Assembly (NCBI GenBank): GCA_914767715.1
Contig: OU612074.1
Span: 15,674,062-15,734,061, forward strand
Direction of reading: 5' to 3'
DNA: 60,000 nucleotides
DNA from: Membranipora membranacea
Taxonomy: Eukaryota > Bryozoa > Gymnolaemata > Cheilostomatida > Membraniporidae
The translations under genes and the position numbers were made by a program. Shown here one piece after another: positions 38,608 to 50,360 of this stretch (positions within the stretch are counted from its first letter, which is position 1; every line of letters starts with the position of its first letter). The notes under the pieces are model-generated. The model ran no database searches. It was not told where the DNA came from and worked only from the letters and a program-made list of their open reading frames with translations.

Positions 38608-39422
38608 CTAATCATATTCCGTTTCTTCCATCATAATTGCAGATATGCCTAGCTCATCAGCCTGATATGCACTGAACCGTAGCAGGTCTTTGAGGTTTTT
38701 CGTACGATTAAATTTATCAAAGGCTGAAAAAATTGACCTATTTATTTTAAGAAAACGTTTATTCCTGATCCTGGTGGCCTCTCCCACCTTCACCAGCTGC
38801 ACCTGTCTCAAGGCCTCCTTGGCCTCTAAAGCAAGCCTTGCCATGAGCTTCCACGTGTTTGATTTTGCTTTGGTCAGGTCATTCAGCCGTTTGTGGTAGC
38901 CTATGGAAGAATGTTACAACCAAATGACAGTATACAAATTGGCAGTTAATCACAAAATTATAAATACCAACACACCGGCAGATCGTCAGGTCCTCAGTTA
39001 CTTCAGCATTGTTAGAAAAGATGCTAAAAACTATTATTGTGTTGATCTGGAAGGTGTTCAGTAAAAAATAAACAAATCAAATCATTTTTTGGAATTAGAA
39101 AAAAAAACATTGTAGATAAATACGCAACAAGCATTGTAAACATGCGTTGCATTCCCTTTGATGATCCTTGGATTTTCCCTACCTTCCAAGTCATTATTGG
39201 TACGTATCTTTCGGCCAAATACTGAAACCTCTGTTGGCTTCCATCTCCTTGTCCAAACATTTTCATAATACAACAGCAATTCTTTGGCAGGGGCTGACTT
39301 TGCCATTTCTCTTAGCCAACCTAGTGCTGGAACCACTCCCTCAGGTGGAAGTAGCGCTAGTCCCATTACCATCTGGACAAATTGTTTGGTCTCGCTATCC
39401 TGGCAATATTTCCTGTACCATC
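38608..39422 (-). CDS. MULE-type transposase, C-terminal exons
   Basis: Two minus-strand exons join in phase: 39183-39422 (donor GAAG|GTAGGG) and 38608-38900 (acceptor CCATAG|G), ending at a stop. The joined protein contains Y-R-K-Y-C, FVQMVMGLALLPPEGV, a Trp-rich helix and FGRKIRTNNDLEGYHKRLN. The RTNN-D-LEG-(W/Y)H-x-R-(L/F)N motif marks the C-terminal part of Mutator-like transposases and related FLYWCH-associated proteins. The catalytic DDE part should lie upstream, between 39.45 and 40.5 kb. Only one more plausible coding stretch is visible there (about 39,515-39,590), so the gene looks truncated, or its other exons are decayed. It sits in the core of the satellite-ended element and probably represents its transposase. 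A domesticated host copy cannot be excluded. Confidence 0.65.
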
Positions 39423-40559
39423 CTGTGTTTCAAAATATAGGGGATGTTTAGTTTTAAGCGTGACCAGTTATAACATAATCCGGGCTAGGTGTTTGATTGA
39501 TTTTGTACCTGTTGATAACTGCTTTATAACTGGCACAGGCTTATCTATGACCAGAGCAGCATAGATTAGGCCCAGCGACTTAACATATAGGTTACAAACC
39601 TTTAAGTTTTTGGAAAACTGCATTCTACGATCAGTAATTAGATTTGGCGTCGTATTTAAATGGGACTACTGGATTGTACACCAACACTGAGTACCAACAT
39701 TTCTGTCAATGATGTTGATAGGGTGCTACCATAGATATAAAAACTGTTTTTATGTCTATAGGTGCTACATATAATACTTACATTATTTTAATATAATGTT
39801 GATTCAAAAAGAGATAAACCTTGCCGTCTATCATAAAAACATAACCTCCTTGTGAAGGCATTTTTATTTTAAACTACAGTTATATGTAACAGAAATGATA
39901 ATTTATGTGAAGTTCATCAGAGACATAGTCGACCAGATGTAATATTTCCTGAAACCTGAACACCAACCGCCCAGCCCAAACCTATAACCTAAACCAATAA
40001 TTAATTAGATAGAACACATGTATGGTGTGTATACAATAGATGATGGGCTTTTAGAAAGATACTGAATAGTACAATATGTATATATGCCTAGTTTCACAAT
40101 AAATGCTTGTGGCCCACTTGGTATAAGTGAGACAGAAATGGAAAGATCCCGGTCTTCATAGACAGATATATATCACACATTGAATTTCTCAAAGGAATCA
40201 AATATACTTTAAAAAATGCTAAAATATTGAAAACTAATCAAATCAAATATGTATTTGATGATTGTAGTTGTTGTTAATTTAGGATTTGGCCTCCTATATT
40301 GTGAGTCTATTAAGATTACAGGCTAAGAGAGACCAGAGTCCTTAAGTGATTTATTTTGCCTCACTTTGAACCTGATTACCTAAACAGCAGTGTACACAGT
40401 GTGCATAGTAAACCATACATGACACAATCCAGTTTCCGAAATTCAATGTCAATTGTTACGGTAGTTTTTATCAGATTATACTTTGACTAGGGGAACTCAA
40501 AATTCATTCTTGGTCGTTTTTTTGGAAAAACATATAAAATAAAATCTTTCCTCAAAACA

Positions 40560-41335
40560 CTTTATTTGTTGACTTCACTCGTTTTTTAGAGGTTTTGGGA
40601 CTTGAAGAACTCAAAAACCAAGATGGGCCGTTTTTTCGAAAAATTTTAAAACTTAAGTTCTTTTCCCAAAAACTTAAGTTCGTTGACTTAACTCATTTTT
40701 TTAGAGATTGTGGGACTTGGAGAACTCAAAACTCAAGATGGGCCGTTTTTTCGAAAAATTTGAAAACTTAAGTTTTTTCCCAAAAACTTAAGTTCGTTGA
40801 CTTAACTCATTTTTTAGAGGTTTTGGGACTTGGAGAACTCAAAAACCAAGATGGGCCGTTTTTTCGAAAGGTTCGAAAGCTTAAGTTTTTTCCCAAAAAC
40901 TTAAGTTTGTTGACTTGACTCATTTTTTAGAGGTTTTGGGACTTGGAGAACTCAAAAACCAAGATGGGCCGTTTTTTTGAAAAATTTGAAAACTTAAGTT
41001 TTTTTTCCAAAAAATTAAGTTTATTCCCAAAAACTTAAGTTCGTTGACTTAACTCATTTTTTAGAGGTTTTGGGACTTGGAGAGCTCAAAAACCAAGATG
41101 GGCCGTTTTTTTGAAAAATTTGAAAACTTAAGTTTTTTCCCAAAAAGTTAAGCTTATTCCCAAATACTTAAGTTCGTAGACTTAACTCATTTTTGAGAGG
41201 TTTTGGGACTTGGAGAACTCAAAAATCAAGATGGGCCGTTTTTTTGAAAATTTGAAAACTTAAGTTTTTTCCAAAAACTTAAGTTCGTTGACTTAACTCC
41301 CTTTTTAGAGGTTTTGGGACTCGGAGAACTCATGA
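40560..41335. repeat. Right satellite array, 7 units, inverted relative to the left array
   Basis: Seven units contain AGGTTTTGGGACTTGGAGAA, CCAAGATGGGCCGTTTTTT and GTTCGTTGACTTAACTC. These are the reverse complement of the left-array unit. Confidence 0.95.
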
Positions 41336-41337
41336 AT

Positions 41338-41440
41338 CATGCTGGGCCGTTTTGGGCCACGGGCCGTTTTGGGCCTCGGGCCGTTTTGGGCCTCGGGCCG
41401 TTTTGGGCCTCGGGCCGTTTTGGGCCGCGGGCCGTTTCGG
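41338..41440. repeat. 17-bp GC-rich subrepeat, right end
   Basis: About six copies of GGGCCGTTTTGGGCCTC-type units close the element. They mirror the left end. Confidence 0.9.
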
Positions 41441-42013
41441 GACCGAACAAGTTGAACGCAAGTAAATTGACTGAAATCAATACGGGTTACATTTTAGAAC
41501 TAAAACACTATCAAAAGGGTGATGTCTGGCATGGGTCTTAAACACATTGAAAGGAACAGCACCAAAAAATGGTAAGATCAAATAATAAAATTGAAGTGTA
41601 ATCTTTGTAAAATGTATAAATCTGGGATTGAGTTCCAATGGCTTGTAATAAAGCTCGTTAGGAATTTACAAAATAATTTCAGTTAGGCATTTTGAAATTT
41701 CGTAAGAAAACTCTTTCACAGTGATCTCAACCTGGAAGGATTAAAAGCCTGAGTTTTGCCATTACTGTGCCGCGTAATGGGGACTCCCGAGCAGTTCCGG
41801 TCACCAAAGCCTAAAGAGGAATTTAGGGCTCTGCAGATGAATTCTACTGATCTTTAGAGTTTTTAGCAGATCACCAATGAAGAATCACTGTATTAAACTG
41901 CATCCTGGTTATTGTATGGAATGTTTCTTTATAATCATACAACTAGAACATACTGAGAGGAAATTCCAATCTTATATTAATATAAGGCATAAATCTGTAT
42001 TGAGCCCGAAAAT

Positions 42014-42250
42014 CTGGGGGGGGGGGGTCATTCAATTAGAAACAGTGATGTTATACTCAAAAAAAGTGATCACTATCACATCACTCAAAGTGATCACTCA
42101 CTTGGTCTTTCAATAATCGCTCACTCAGAATGTATATAGTTCCATCAAGTGACTGAGCGATCTGAAAGTGAGAGCCTAGCAGATATCGCTAGCTCAGTGA
42201 GTGAGCGATCAGATTGCGATTTTGGCGGTTTCTAATTGAAATCCCCCCTG
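42014..42250. mobile_element. Small inverted-repeat element with G-run ends
   Basis: A G-run followed by TCATTCAATTAGAAAC opens the element, and GTTTCTAATTGAAATCCCCCC closes it as the near inverse. The roughly 235 bp between is rich in GATCACTCA/TGAGTGATC words and repeats GAGTGAGCGATC or GACTGAGCGATC. It looks like a MITE, and no coding frame is present. Confidence 0.7.
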
Positions 42251-42759
42251 AGTAACTCATACGAAATGAGAGGTACTTGGAAGAGGATGCACCAAGCAGC
42301 CTGAAGGAATTTTTTCTGTCTGGTCAATGACTGTTGATGCTTCACAGCAAAGGTAAATGTTTCATTTATTAATACGTAAACAACAAGTGATGTGTTGATA
42401 TGTGACATATCAGACTCTGAAGATATTATATATATAGTAAATTTTCAAATGCTAGTCATAAACTGGGCATGTTTCACGAATTGCAAAGACACATTTGAGT
42501 GCCCTGCTCCTTGAACAAATTGGGTGTTTCCTGGAAGACTATCTGTATTCATAAATGAAACAAGGTGCCATGGGAATACAGATAACCCCTGGAAATAAAC
42601 TTTTCATTAAAATTATGTTGAATAATTCTGTTGCTAATTTTTCCAAAATAGACACATTATACCTGAAAATATAAATTCTGGAAATATAAAATGTTGCCAC
42701 CTTTCGAGTTAAGTCTGCAACATTACAGTTCGATAAAATTTTTCCAATTCCGTATCTAG

Positions 42760-43070
42760 GCCAAGACATTCTAGTGCATAATAATGTATAACAGTGGCAC
42801 CCTCTTGAAATCCTCAGAATGTTGTACCAAGGAGAAACATCAAGGTGGGTTTGACAGCAGAATCACAATCTTGTACATAACATTTCTAGGCCAAGACATT
42901 CTTGTGTATGATAATGTATAATAATTCTAGTATCATAAAACAGTGGCACCCTCTTGAATGTTATTGTGAACCAAATCATAAGCTGGTTCCTTCATTTCTA
43001 ATGGGTCTTGCACTTGTGGGATGAGTTGTACCAAGGAGAAACATCAAGGTGGGTTTGACGCCACGGGATC
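42760..43070. repeat. Diverged tandem duplication
   Basis: CTAGGCCAAGACATTCT, CAGTGGCACCCTCTTGAA and GTTGTACCAAGGAGAAACAT appear in the same order twice, first from about 42,759 and again from about 42,890. The second copy is longer by internal insertion. Confidence 0.8.
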
Positions 43071-43189
43071 ATCATCTGGCATACGTGATTGGTAAGAAAT
43101 CCATGAGGTAGCCACTGTACCAGCGGATTAATGATTTTAATCCACTCGAGAGTCTTGACTGCAGATTAAATAATGGTACTTGGTCCCAT

Positions 43190-43320
43190 CAGGAAGGTTT
43201 CAAGACAGCGTCACTGTGCCAGTAGATTTATCATGTTATACACTTCATGCCGACGCCCAGATGATGTAGGTGGTTAATAGATGATCATTCTGCTGTTGCA
43301 GCGGCGCTGTCTTGAAACAT
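43190..43320. repeat. Short inverted-repeat element
   Basis: GTTTCAAGACAGCG at about 43,197 is mirrored by CGCTGTCTTGAAAC at about 43,303. A diverged relative of the interior (CCAGCAAATTTATCATGTTA...GGCGCTGT) lies near 48,105-48,210. Confidence 0.6.
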
Positions 43321-43429
43321 CCTCAATGGGACAAAATACCACTATTTTATATCTAGATCTATCGATCAGATTTTAATTCTGTAGGTGCAATGGCTATCTC
43401 TTGGAGTTCTAACCCAATCATGTAGGCCA

Positions 43430-43890
43430 GATTGTCTACATGATCAGATGATGATGCTGTCAATTCCACTTTCATGTTTTTCACTGGTACAACTCATCCT
43501 GCAAGTGCCAGCACCCTTCGGAATGGTCAACTGATTTGTCATTCAATTCACAATACAACATTGTACGATTGAAATTCGGCAGTATTGGCTACGAGGTGCT
43601 CTATCGAAATCGAGTAACAACTTCAAATTTTCATTGATTGAGGTTGATAGTCGTACAATACACGAAAAAACTGCAATACTGAACAATTACATTGCCAAAG
43701 TTATTGAAAATAATTCGAGCAGCAGTAGCGAATTTGTCAGTTGTAACTTGAATTATATCAGAAAAATGGATCCTTGATATTGAATTGATATTGAAGTTGG
43801 TCCCCAAACTTATTCGTGGTCGCCGAATATAAGAGTTTTCGTTGCAAAAGTTTGTAATATTTACATGACACCGAAAACAGGCCAAATTTG
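43430..43890. repeat. Dispersed repeat, copy 1
   Basis: CAGATGATGATGCTGTCAAT, GAATGGTCAACTGATTT and ACAACATTGTACGATTGAAA match the copy near 47.7 kb in the same order and orientation. A third partial relative (CTACCTCTTGGAATTTTAGG...GGTACAACTCATCCTAC) lies near 49.93 kb. No coding frame was recognised. Confidence 0.75.
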
Positions 43891-45066
43891 TCGCTGTACA
43901 ACAATACTCATAGCTAAATTAACAGTAGGCACAACCATGTCACACAGGTACTTGTCTCGTAAAAAAGGGAATAAAAGACATATATACATCAGAGAGTATT
44001 TGGAGCTGAAATCAACACTGCGGTGACCCAATTCTCCTGAAAGTGAGTATGAAAAATAAAGCTTGATGCCCCTGGATATGTATCCATTGTCAAGATTTCG
44101 GAGTCCTGCCCTTGCATCTCAAAACTCATCCCATCCACCAATTGCTATCTTACTAACACAGCGTATGTGTTAGTAAAAATTGACCTTACATTGCCGAGAC
44201 ACCTAGTAGTCCATAAATTTCAAATTTCTTTGTTTCTGAATTCGATTGGAACTTTACTGAAGGGGCTCACAGGAAGCACACTTCCTGCATCATCTGAGAG
44301 ATGTTGAAACTATTAGTTTCACAGGAGCTTAAACATCTTCAAATGCTATAAAAATTGACTCAAGCAAGAATTCACCAGGTCATGATGCAATAAAACAGTT
44401 TAATTTTATTGTGATATGTATATTATATGGAACATATTTGATCATGAAAAAAGCATATGGCTATCTACTTATGGTCGCTGAAAAGCATTTCTCATTTTCT
44501 CAAAAGTTCAGAATCTGATAGAGTTGACTCTTGTAAACTTCTATCAAGCAGCTTGCCTGAGTTTTTGAAGGTTGTTACTGGGCTCTTAATCAATGCATAA
44601 CATAAAGCCTGCAAGATTTTCAGCTCTTTTTAAATCCTGACACAAAGTGTTATACAGTTGGCATATCCCAACAAATAGCCACCCTATGTATTTTACCACT
44701 GATCCATAGATTCATATCAATATTTTAATGGAATGAAGTCAACACTGACTGATGGTATTTGAGTGTGCAAAGTTTGCAGAAATTACAAGGAAATTTTTGG
44801 TACAACAATTGGGGAATTCAGTGCATTGCACCTATGCTTGTACATTAGGCAGCTGGAAACTCTGATTCCGCTATAATTGAGCTGCCAGTGATGATCATTA
44901 GTATCAGTAATTCGCGCTAAATACATTTGCAGGAGCAGAGCTATTGGGGTGCAGAAAATATAACCAGCTGTCCCGGTGGTGACCCACAATGTGCTGGCTG
45001 TTATATTTTAAACCAATCAAAATAGGGCCAACACTTAAGCTGCCAGTGGTAATAGTCACGGATCGT
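43891..45066. other. Intergenic upstream of the ML gene
   Basis: No gene is seen. A small perfect palindrome (TACTAACACA, 5-nt loop, TGTGTTAGTA) lies at 44151-44175. Confidence 0.45.
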
Positions 45067-45075
45067 TATATAAAA
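45067..45075 (+). promoter_or_regulatory. Candidate TATA box of the ML gene
   Basis: TATATAAAA lies 106 bp upstream of the ML-protein ATG, which would leave a 5' leader of about 80 nt. Confidence 0.55.
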
Positions 45076-45180
45076 GAAGCAGTAACACCACTATCGATAG
45101 TCATCAATAGCAGTCTTGGCTTGAACACAAACATTCAGCTACTTTCAAGTTTTGAGGAGTGAAGTCAAAGAAAGAGAAAA

Positions 45181-46450
45181 ATGAAAGTAAAATATCTTCT
45201 GGCATTTTGTGCTGTGATCTCGGTTACTCAAGCTGGGCTACCAATAAAGGATTGTGGTGAGTAGTGCTGGCATTTTCACAAAATAACCTAGTTTTGAAGG
45301 TTGTGCGTGACTGTCAAAACCTTCGATTTTACACACGCTCATTAGAACATTTGATGGCACTTTCACCATTTTTAATTCAACATATCTAATATTTTTGCTA
45401 GTTTCACTGAACAACAGTTTGTATTTTCCATCAGGATCGAAAGCTGGCAAAGTGAAGTCAATTACTTTGGATTCATCCCCGGTGGCTGCATGTACCTTTC
45501 CTAGGGGCAAAGATGTGACTGTTACCTTTGAGCTGGAACTATGTAAGTAAAATTATTGACTGAACCCACAAATGAAGTGGATTAAATTCATATGTTCAAT
45601 GTTCTAAGCTATGTAAATAAAATTGATTATTTAGATAATTAGATTATAGGTTATTATTTCTTGTATTGATTTGTATTTTTATGGTGTCCATATGGTAGTT
45701 AGTTTTATGGTATAGTGATATTATGATAGAAGCCAAAATGTGTAACATGGCTTTGTGGAACATAAGTCCTGCACTCAGCAAAGTATTTTTAGTGACTGCA
45801 AGTTTACCTTGATATCAAAGCACTAAATCATGTGATTGATTTTTGATGCCTGTATAGTCTTTTGTATTGCTGTATATAGATGAGCAAACCAGTACCCTGA
45901 AAGCTGTTGTGAAAGGTGACGTAATTGTGTGGGTACCATTCCCCCTGCCAAACAACGATGCTTGTACACAGGGTGTTACCTGCCCGACCACACCTGGATC
46001 AACCTACACCTTCAGAACTACTCTACCCATCAGGGATGATTATCCCAAGGTATGTATAAAATATATAATTAGTTTTATGTGTTTTTATGATTGCAACATC
46101 GCAGCATCGCAGCTATGAATCAGTAATACAGCACAACAATATTTCAGGTCATTAAGTCCTATACAGTCTGCTTATCTATTCCTGAAGCTCATGGTGTTGG
46201 TCTTGACAGGCACACTTTAGATCATGAACCAAAAACACACCAGAGAAATTGCATGATGGGAATGTTTTACACACATCCAAAGATTCGTCAACTTCTTACT
46301 ACATGACTGATACAGCTGTGATTGGCTTTTAGCTTTTCTGATAATTTCTACTCTTTTTTATTGCAGTTGAGACTGGTGACCCAGCTTGAACTCACGGACG
46401 ACCAAGGTCAGAGTGCTATCTGTGTGCAGTTTCCTTCAGAGATATGTTGA
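45181..46450 (+). CDS. Secreted ML-domain (NPC2-like) lipid-recognition protein, 4 exons
   Basis: Exons 45181-45256, 45435-45542, 45880-46049 and 46367-46450 join in phase to 145 residues, close to the size of NPC2. A signal peptide (MKVKYLLAFCAVISVTQA) precedes DCGSKAGKV, the usual ML opening. The middle holds VWVPFPLPNNDAC...CP, and the end holds SAICVQFPSEIC. ML proteins are beta-sandwiches that carry a lipid in a hydrophobic cavity; NPC2 binds sterol in lysosomes, while others bind lipopolysaccharide or other lipids. Visible mature cysteines are C25, C45, C90, C96, C137 and C145. C25-C137 and C90-C96 fit the canonical bonds. The partner normally found a few residues before C45 is missing, and C145 at the very C-terminus is extra. 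The ligand cannot be read from sequence. Confidence 0.92.
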
Positions 46451-46747
46451 AGTGGAGCTCTACCACTCCATCAATATAATACTATATCCAGTGATACAAC
46501 CCATGCTATCTTAGATGTGTAGCGAGATTGCAACATCGATAACCATTTCATAACTTCCTTCTAATACGAGAAATTTTCCTCTCTTGACAGGGAGAGGTCA
46601 TTCTTACAATAATAGTACTATTCATAACAAATTGATACATGTTTGTATTGCTATGATTAACAAACTATGAACTAGAAAGTATCATTTATGGACCATTGCT
46701 AGATAGTTATTGATGGGTGTTGCAAGCAGTTAATGAGGTTCAGTTGA

Positions 46748-47690
46748 TTATCTATGTAGCTTACACCTCAACCCATTGAATTGATTGATTGATTGGTTCT
46801 CAAATGCTTTATATCCTGATGGTGACAAATAGTCGCAGAACTGTGTTGATGTGAAGGTAGTAGCATTATCAGTTTTCAGAGTTCTGGGAAGGCCATGTGT
46901 GAAAAAGATATCAGATAGGGCATCGATAGTACACTCAGCATCGATAGTTTTCATGAAACGCACCTCATAAAATCTACCGTGGTAATCTTTAACAACAAGA
47001 ATATTGTCACCATTAGGTAATGAACCTCAATAATCAGCAGCTAAATCTTCCCATGGATTTAAAGAAAGTTTTGGGGAACGAATAGGCTGTTTGCTTAGCC
47101 CACGGCCTGTCAGTTGACATCCATGACATGAACGAGTATAATTTTCAGCTTCTTTTTCCATGGTTGACCACCAGACTATCACTATCACTATCACTTGTGT
47201 TCTCAAACATCTTGGGATCACTATGCGACTACCTCTTAGCAGGACGTTCCCTACACAGCATAACTCATCAGCGACGGCTCGAAACATCTTATGACCAGCA
47301 AATTTAGACCAGTCACCAAGACGGACACATCTGCGAACCTCAAGTAACACAGAATCTATACTAGAATCTCTCTCAATTTTACTGGTTGTGAGAGCAGGAG
47401 GAGTTGACTCTAAAGCAAAATGCCTAATAAAAGCCATGTCCTCTAACTGAGATTTTGTTAGAGTGGCAAAACTATAAGTTTTGATTAGATGAGACAACGA
47501 ATCAGCTATATTGTTTTTACCTGGACCGTGAACAACACGAAACTCGAATGGCTGGACCCATCTTTCGATACGAGCACTGGTATGCTTAGATTTCTTTTTA
47601 CCCTTATAGATAGTCAGCAATGGTTGATGATCAGTAACAAGGTCAAATTTTAGACCTTAGAATTCTGACACATCATGTATGCCAGCTTTT
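46748..47690 (-). pseudogene. Ty3/gypsy retrotransposon pol fragment (RNase H to integrase)
   Basis: Read on the minus strand the order is the RNase H end (LVTDHQPLLTIYKGKKKSK, FEFRVVHGPGKNNIADSLS), a zinc-finger-like CHGCQLTGRG, and an integrase core (PWEDLAADY, then VVKDYHGRFYEVRF and GLPRTLKTDNATTF). An in-frame TGA interrupts the integrase just after AADY near 47,028, and a stop lies near 47,656 upstream of RNase H. Reverse transcriptase, gag and LTRs are absent. It is a truncated, dead copy of an endogenous retroelement, inserted downstream of the ML gene. Confidence 0.88.
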
Positions 47691-48210
47691 CCATGTAATC
47701 AGATGATGATTCTGCTGTCAATCCCACCTTGTCGCTTCTCACCTGTACAAGTCATCCTGCCAGAACCCTTCGAAATGGTCAACTGATTTTTGTCATTCAA
47801 TTCAAAATACAACATTGTACGATTGAAATTCAGCAGTATTGGTTACGTGGTGCTGTATTAAAATCAAGTGTCAACATCAGATATCCATGGGTTGAGGTTG
47901 ATAGGCGTACAATGCACAAAAGAACTGCAATACTTAACAATTATTTTGTCAAAGTTATTGAAAGTTGTCCACTGGTTCTTAGTAGAATTCTTAAAATTCC
48001 AAGGCAAAGCCACTGCGCCAGCGCATTTATCAACTGGTACAATAGAGAGTCTTGGTTACATCATATTGTTATTGTTGGTAGCATCTTTAAAATTCACAAT
48101 GTGCGCGCCACTGTACCAGCAAATTTATCATGTTATCCACTTGTGCCTATATGATATTGGTGGTTCATAATATGATAATTTTACTGGTGTATGGCGCTGT
48201 GTTGAAATTT
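47691..48210. repeat. Dispersed repeat, copy 2
   Basis: The segment to about 48,130 repeats the 43.43-43.89 kb sequence in direct orientation (CAGATGATGATTCTGCTGTC, ATGGTCAACTGATTTTTGTC, ACAACATTGTACGATTGAAA). From about 48,105 it continues into a relative of the 43.19-43.32 kb inverted-repeat element. Confidence 0.75.
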
Positions 48211-50040
48211 TCATGATTCTACAAACTACCTCCATTTCATCTAGTCGAGACTGTTCAGTGGATCAGATCATACTTCTGCTGGTTGGTTGTCATTACAATG
48301 CACAATGAAGCCACAACGGTGAACTATTTCTTAGCCAAAGCTATGGAGAAAGAATCGAGCAACCGCAATGTATTTGTCAGTTGAAACCAGAGCTATATCA
48401 AAAAATGTGATAATCATCATCACTACACATAAATATTGTTCAGTTTCCTGAAGTTTGCGTCCCTGATCTGTCAGAACATTGGAAACAATTGTTTTGAAAC
48501 ATTACCGCACAATACAGTGAACATGCGGCCATCAAATTCAAATTCAAAAGCAGCATTTTCAGGAATAAGAGGTGCAGCAGTGAACTTTTCTAAATTAGAA
48601 TAGGATGTACTGTTGTAAATTCATTTAATACACATCCCCAATGATGTTTCAATCGAAAAAATCTACTGAGAAACTGGTGAAAATCCCTCTGATTTATAAG
48701 TCTGAAGTGTGATGACATAGAACAACAATAACTTATACATACACAGCAATTCATCGTTATATATACTTTATAGGAGTCACTCTTGACCACTTTAGAATAT
48801 TTCTTCGTACTATTCATGTAAAGCCCAAAAGCAACGGCGGACTAGGCTGTTGGAGCCGGAAAATAGGAGAGACACTACACTTGTCCGCCAATGGTCTTGC
48901 TTGGCACTAGCAAATGCCAATTATTATTCATCCCTGTGCACCCCCTCATTTGTGGAGACTTTTAAGCAAAGGTATGGCCTCTTCCCTGGCTTAAACTACT
49001 CCTGCCTCTTCGGCAAATATGTGCGTGTAAAATTCTGTATAGCTCAGAGATAACTAAATGAGGCTTAAATGTTGAAATTCTCACCTAATTGCCAAAGATA
49101 TGCATAAACTGATTTTCAAAATCAGGGTATGAAAATAAACGCACTGGGTGATAACGTCATTATTCTAAACTTGTAAGGGGGTAACTAGAATTTAATTTCA
49201 TATCACAATTTTGATCAGTATGTACAAATTATTTGCCCAATAAAACCTTATATCATCGGTTTTGAGCTAAACAGAAATAAGCACAATAAGCACACATTTA
49301 CCTGTGTGGACGCAGTGGTTTTTGAGGGTTTTAAATCAAGAGAGCAATACACCCCAAGAATATCACAAAATATTGAGAAAAGCTTTTAAAAGTATTGGTT
49401 GATCTCAGAGTTACAAGTAGGTTGTGATATCGATAGGCTTTTGCTCACGATTCATTTTTGTTATTGAGGTATCAGCTAGCCAATGTGTTGGCTTTAATCA
49501 GGTAGCAATTAAAGGGTCAGTCTTATTAGAAAAATGGATATATTATCCAAGGAAGTCAAATATTGTGAGTTCATAGGACAAATAAAAATAGTAAAAAAAT
49601 GAAAATTGTGGAAAATCGCAATCAGTTTTTTAAAATTATTTTAGCAAGGATCATAGTGGATCATAGTGGTCAGGCGGAGGCAATAAATCACTATGATCCA
49701 CTATGATCCCAATTTTCAGACTTTGCAGCAGTTTTACTGCAATTAGGTTCACACGCTGCTTTATTTCATACGCGCTGATGACTTTTCAGCTTGAGATTTT
49801 TAAAACCATACCAAAGATGGCCTAGTAGTCATGTTGGTGCAGTGGCGACATTTTGCTGCTAACAAGAACTATAATTTGATGTAACCTAGTCCCTATAATG
49901 GATTGGATGATAAATCTGCTGGCGGAGTGGCTACCTCTTGGAATTTTAGGAACTCTGCTAAAATCTACCGGTACAACTCATCCTACTAGTGCCTTACCCA
50001 GTAGAAATTATGTAACAAGTTGATGATTTGGTTCATAATT
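48211..50040. other. Intergenic, no gene seen
   Basis: Only short frames without recognisable domains occur. The stretch holds a perfect 21-bp hairpin (listed separately) and, near 49,900-49,990, a partial relative of the 43.4-kb dispersed repeat. Confidence 0.45.
49648..49709. repeat. Perfect 21-bp hairpin
   Basis: The left arm 49648-49668 and right arm 49689-49709 are exact reverse complements around a 20-nt loop. Each arm is itself a direct doubling of GGATCATAGT (right arm: CACTATGATC). Confidence 0.9.
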
Positions 50041-50333
50041 ATAGGCCAGAGGCAGCTATAGCCTAAGTTGTTATGGCACGGACAATATTTGATGGCAGGA
50101 TTCTGATCACTTTTTATACTACATCAATATATGTTCTGTAAAATTCACCGGGTGTACCAAGTTGTTGTGGTCATATTTCGAAAATAAATGGCAATTCGTT
50201 TTCAATTTAAATGAAGAGAACAAAAATCCTCAAGCTGACCTATTTGTATAGAGGACCAATCATCAGTGTGATAATAAAGAAATCTATTTATAAAATACTC
50301 AATCACATCAACTTGAATTTGGCATTGACACGG

Positions 50334-50360
50334 CAAGGAGTAAAAGACTTTTACTCCTTG
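50334..50360. repeat. Near-perfect palindrome
   Basis: CAAGGAGTAAAAG and CTTTTACTCCTTG flank a single base, giving 13-bp arms inside the transposon's left part. Confidence 0.85.

Larger units (their letters stand above)
34610..41450. mobile_element. Mutator-like element with satellite-array inverted ends
   Basis: A 2.2-kb core with MULE-type transposase exons is bracketed by two arrays of the same roughly 115-135-bp repeat in opposite orientation: about 30 units on the left and 7 on the right. Outside each array lies a run of 17-bp GC-rich units (GGCCCGAGGCCCAAAAC type), again in opposite orientation. The nested symmetry (17-bp repeats, satellite, core, satellite, 17-bp repeats) argues that the whole 6.8 kb is one element whose terminal inverted repeats are tandem arrays. 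Exact ends and a target duplication could not be fixed. The arms differ in length (about 3.7 against 0.9 kb), as expected if the arrays expand and contract. Confidence 0.75.

Noticed and set aside
45238-45510. 90-residue minus-strand frame
   Set aside because: It overlaps intron 1 and exon 2 of the ML gene in antisense, and the ML exons have matching phases and domain identity.
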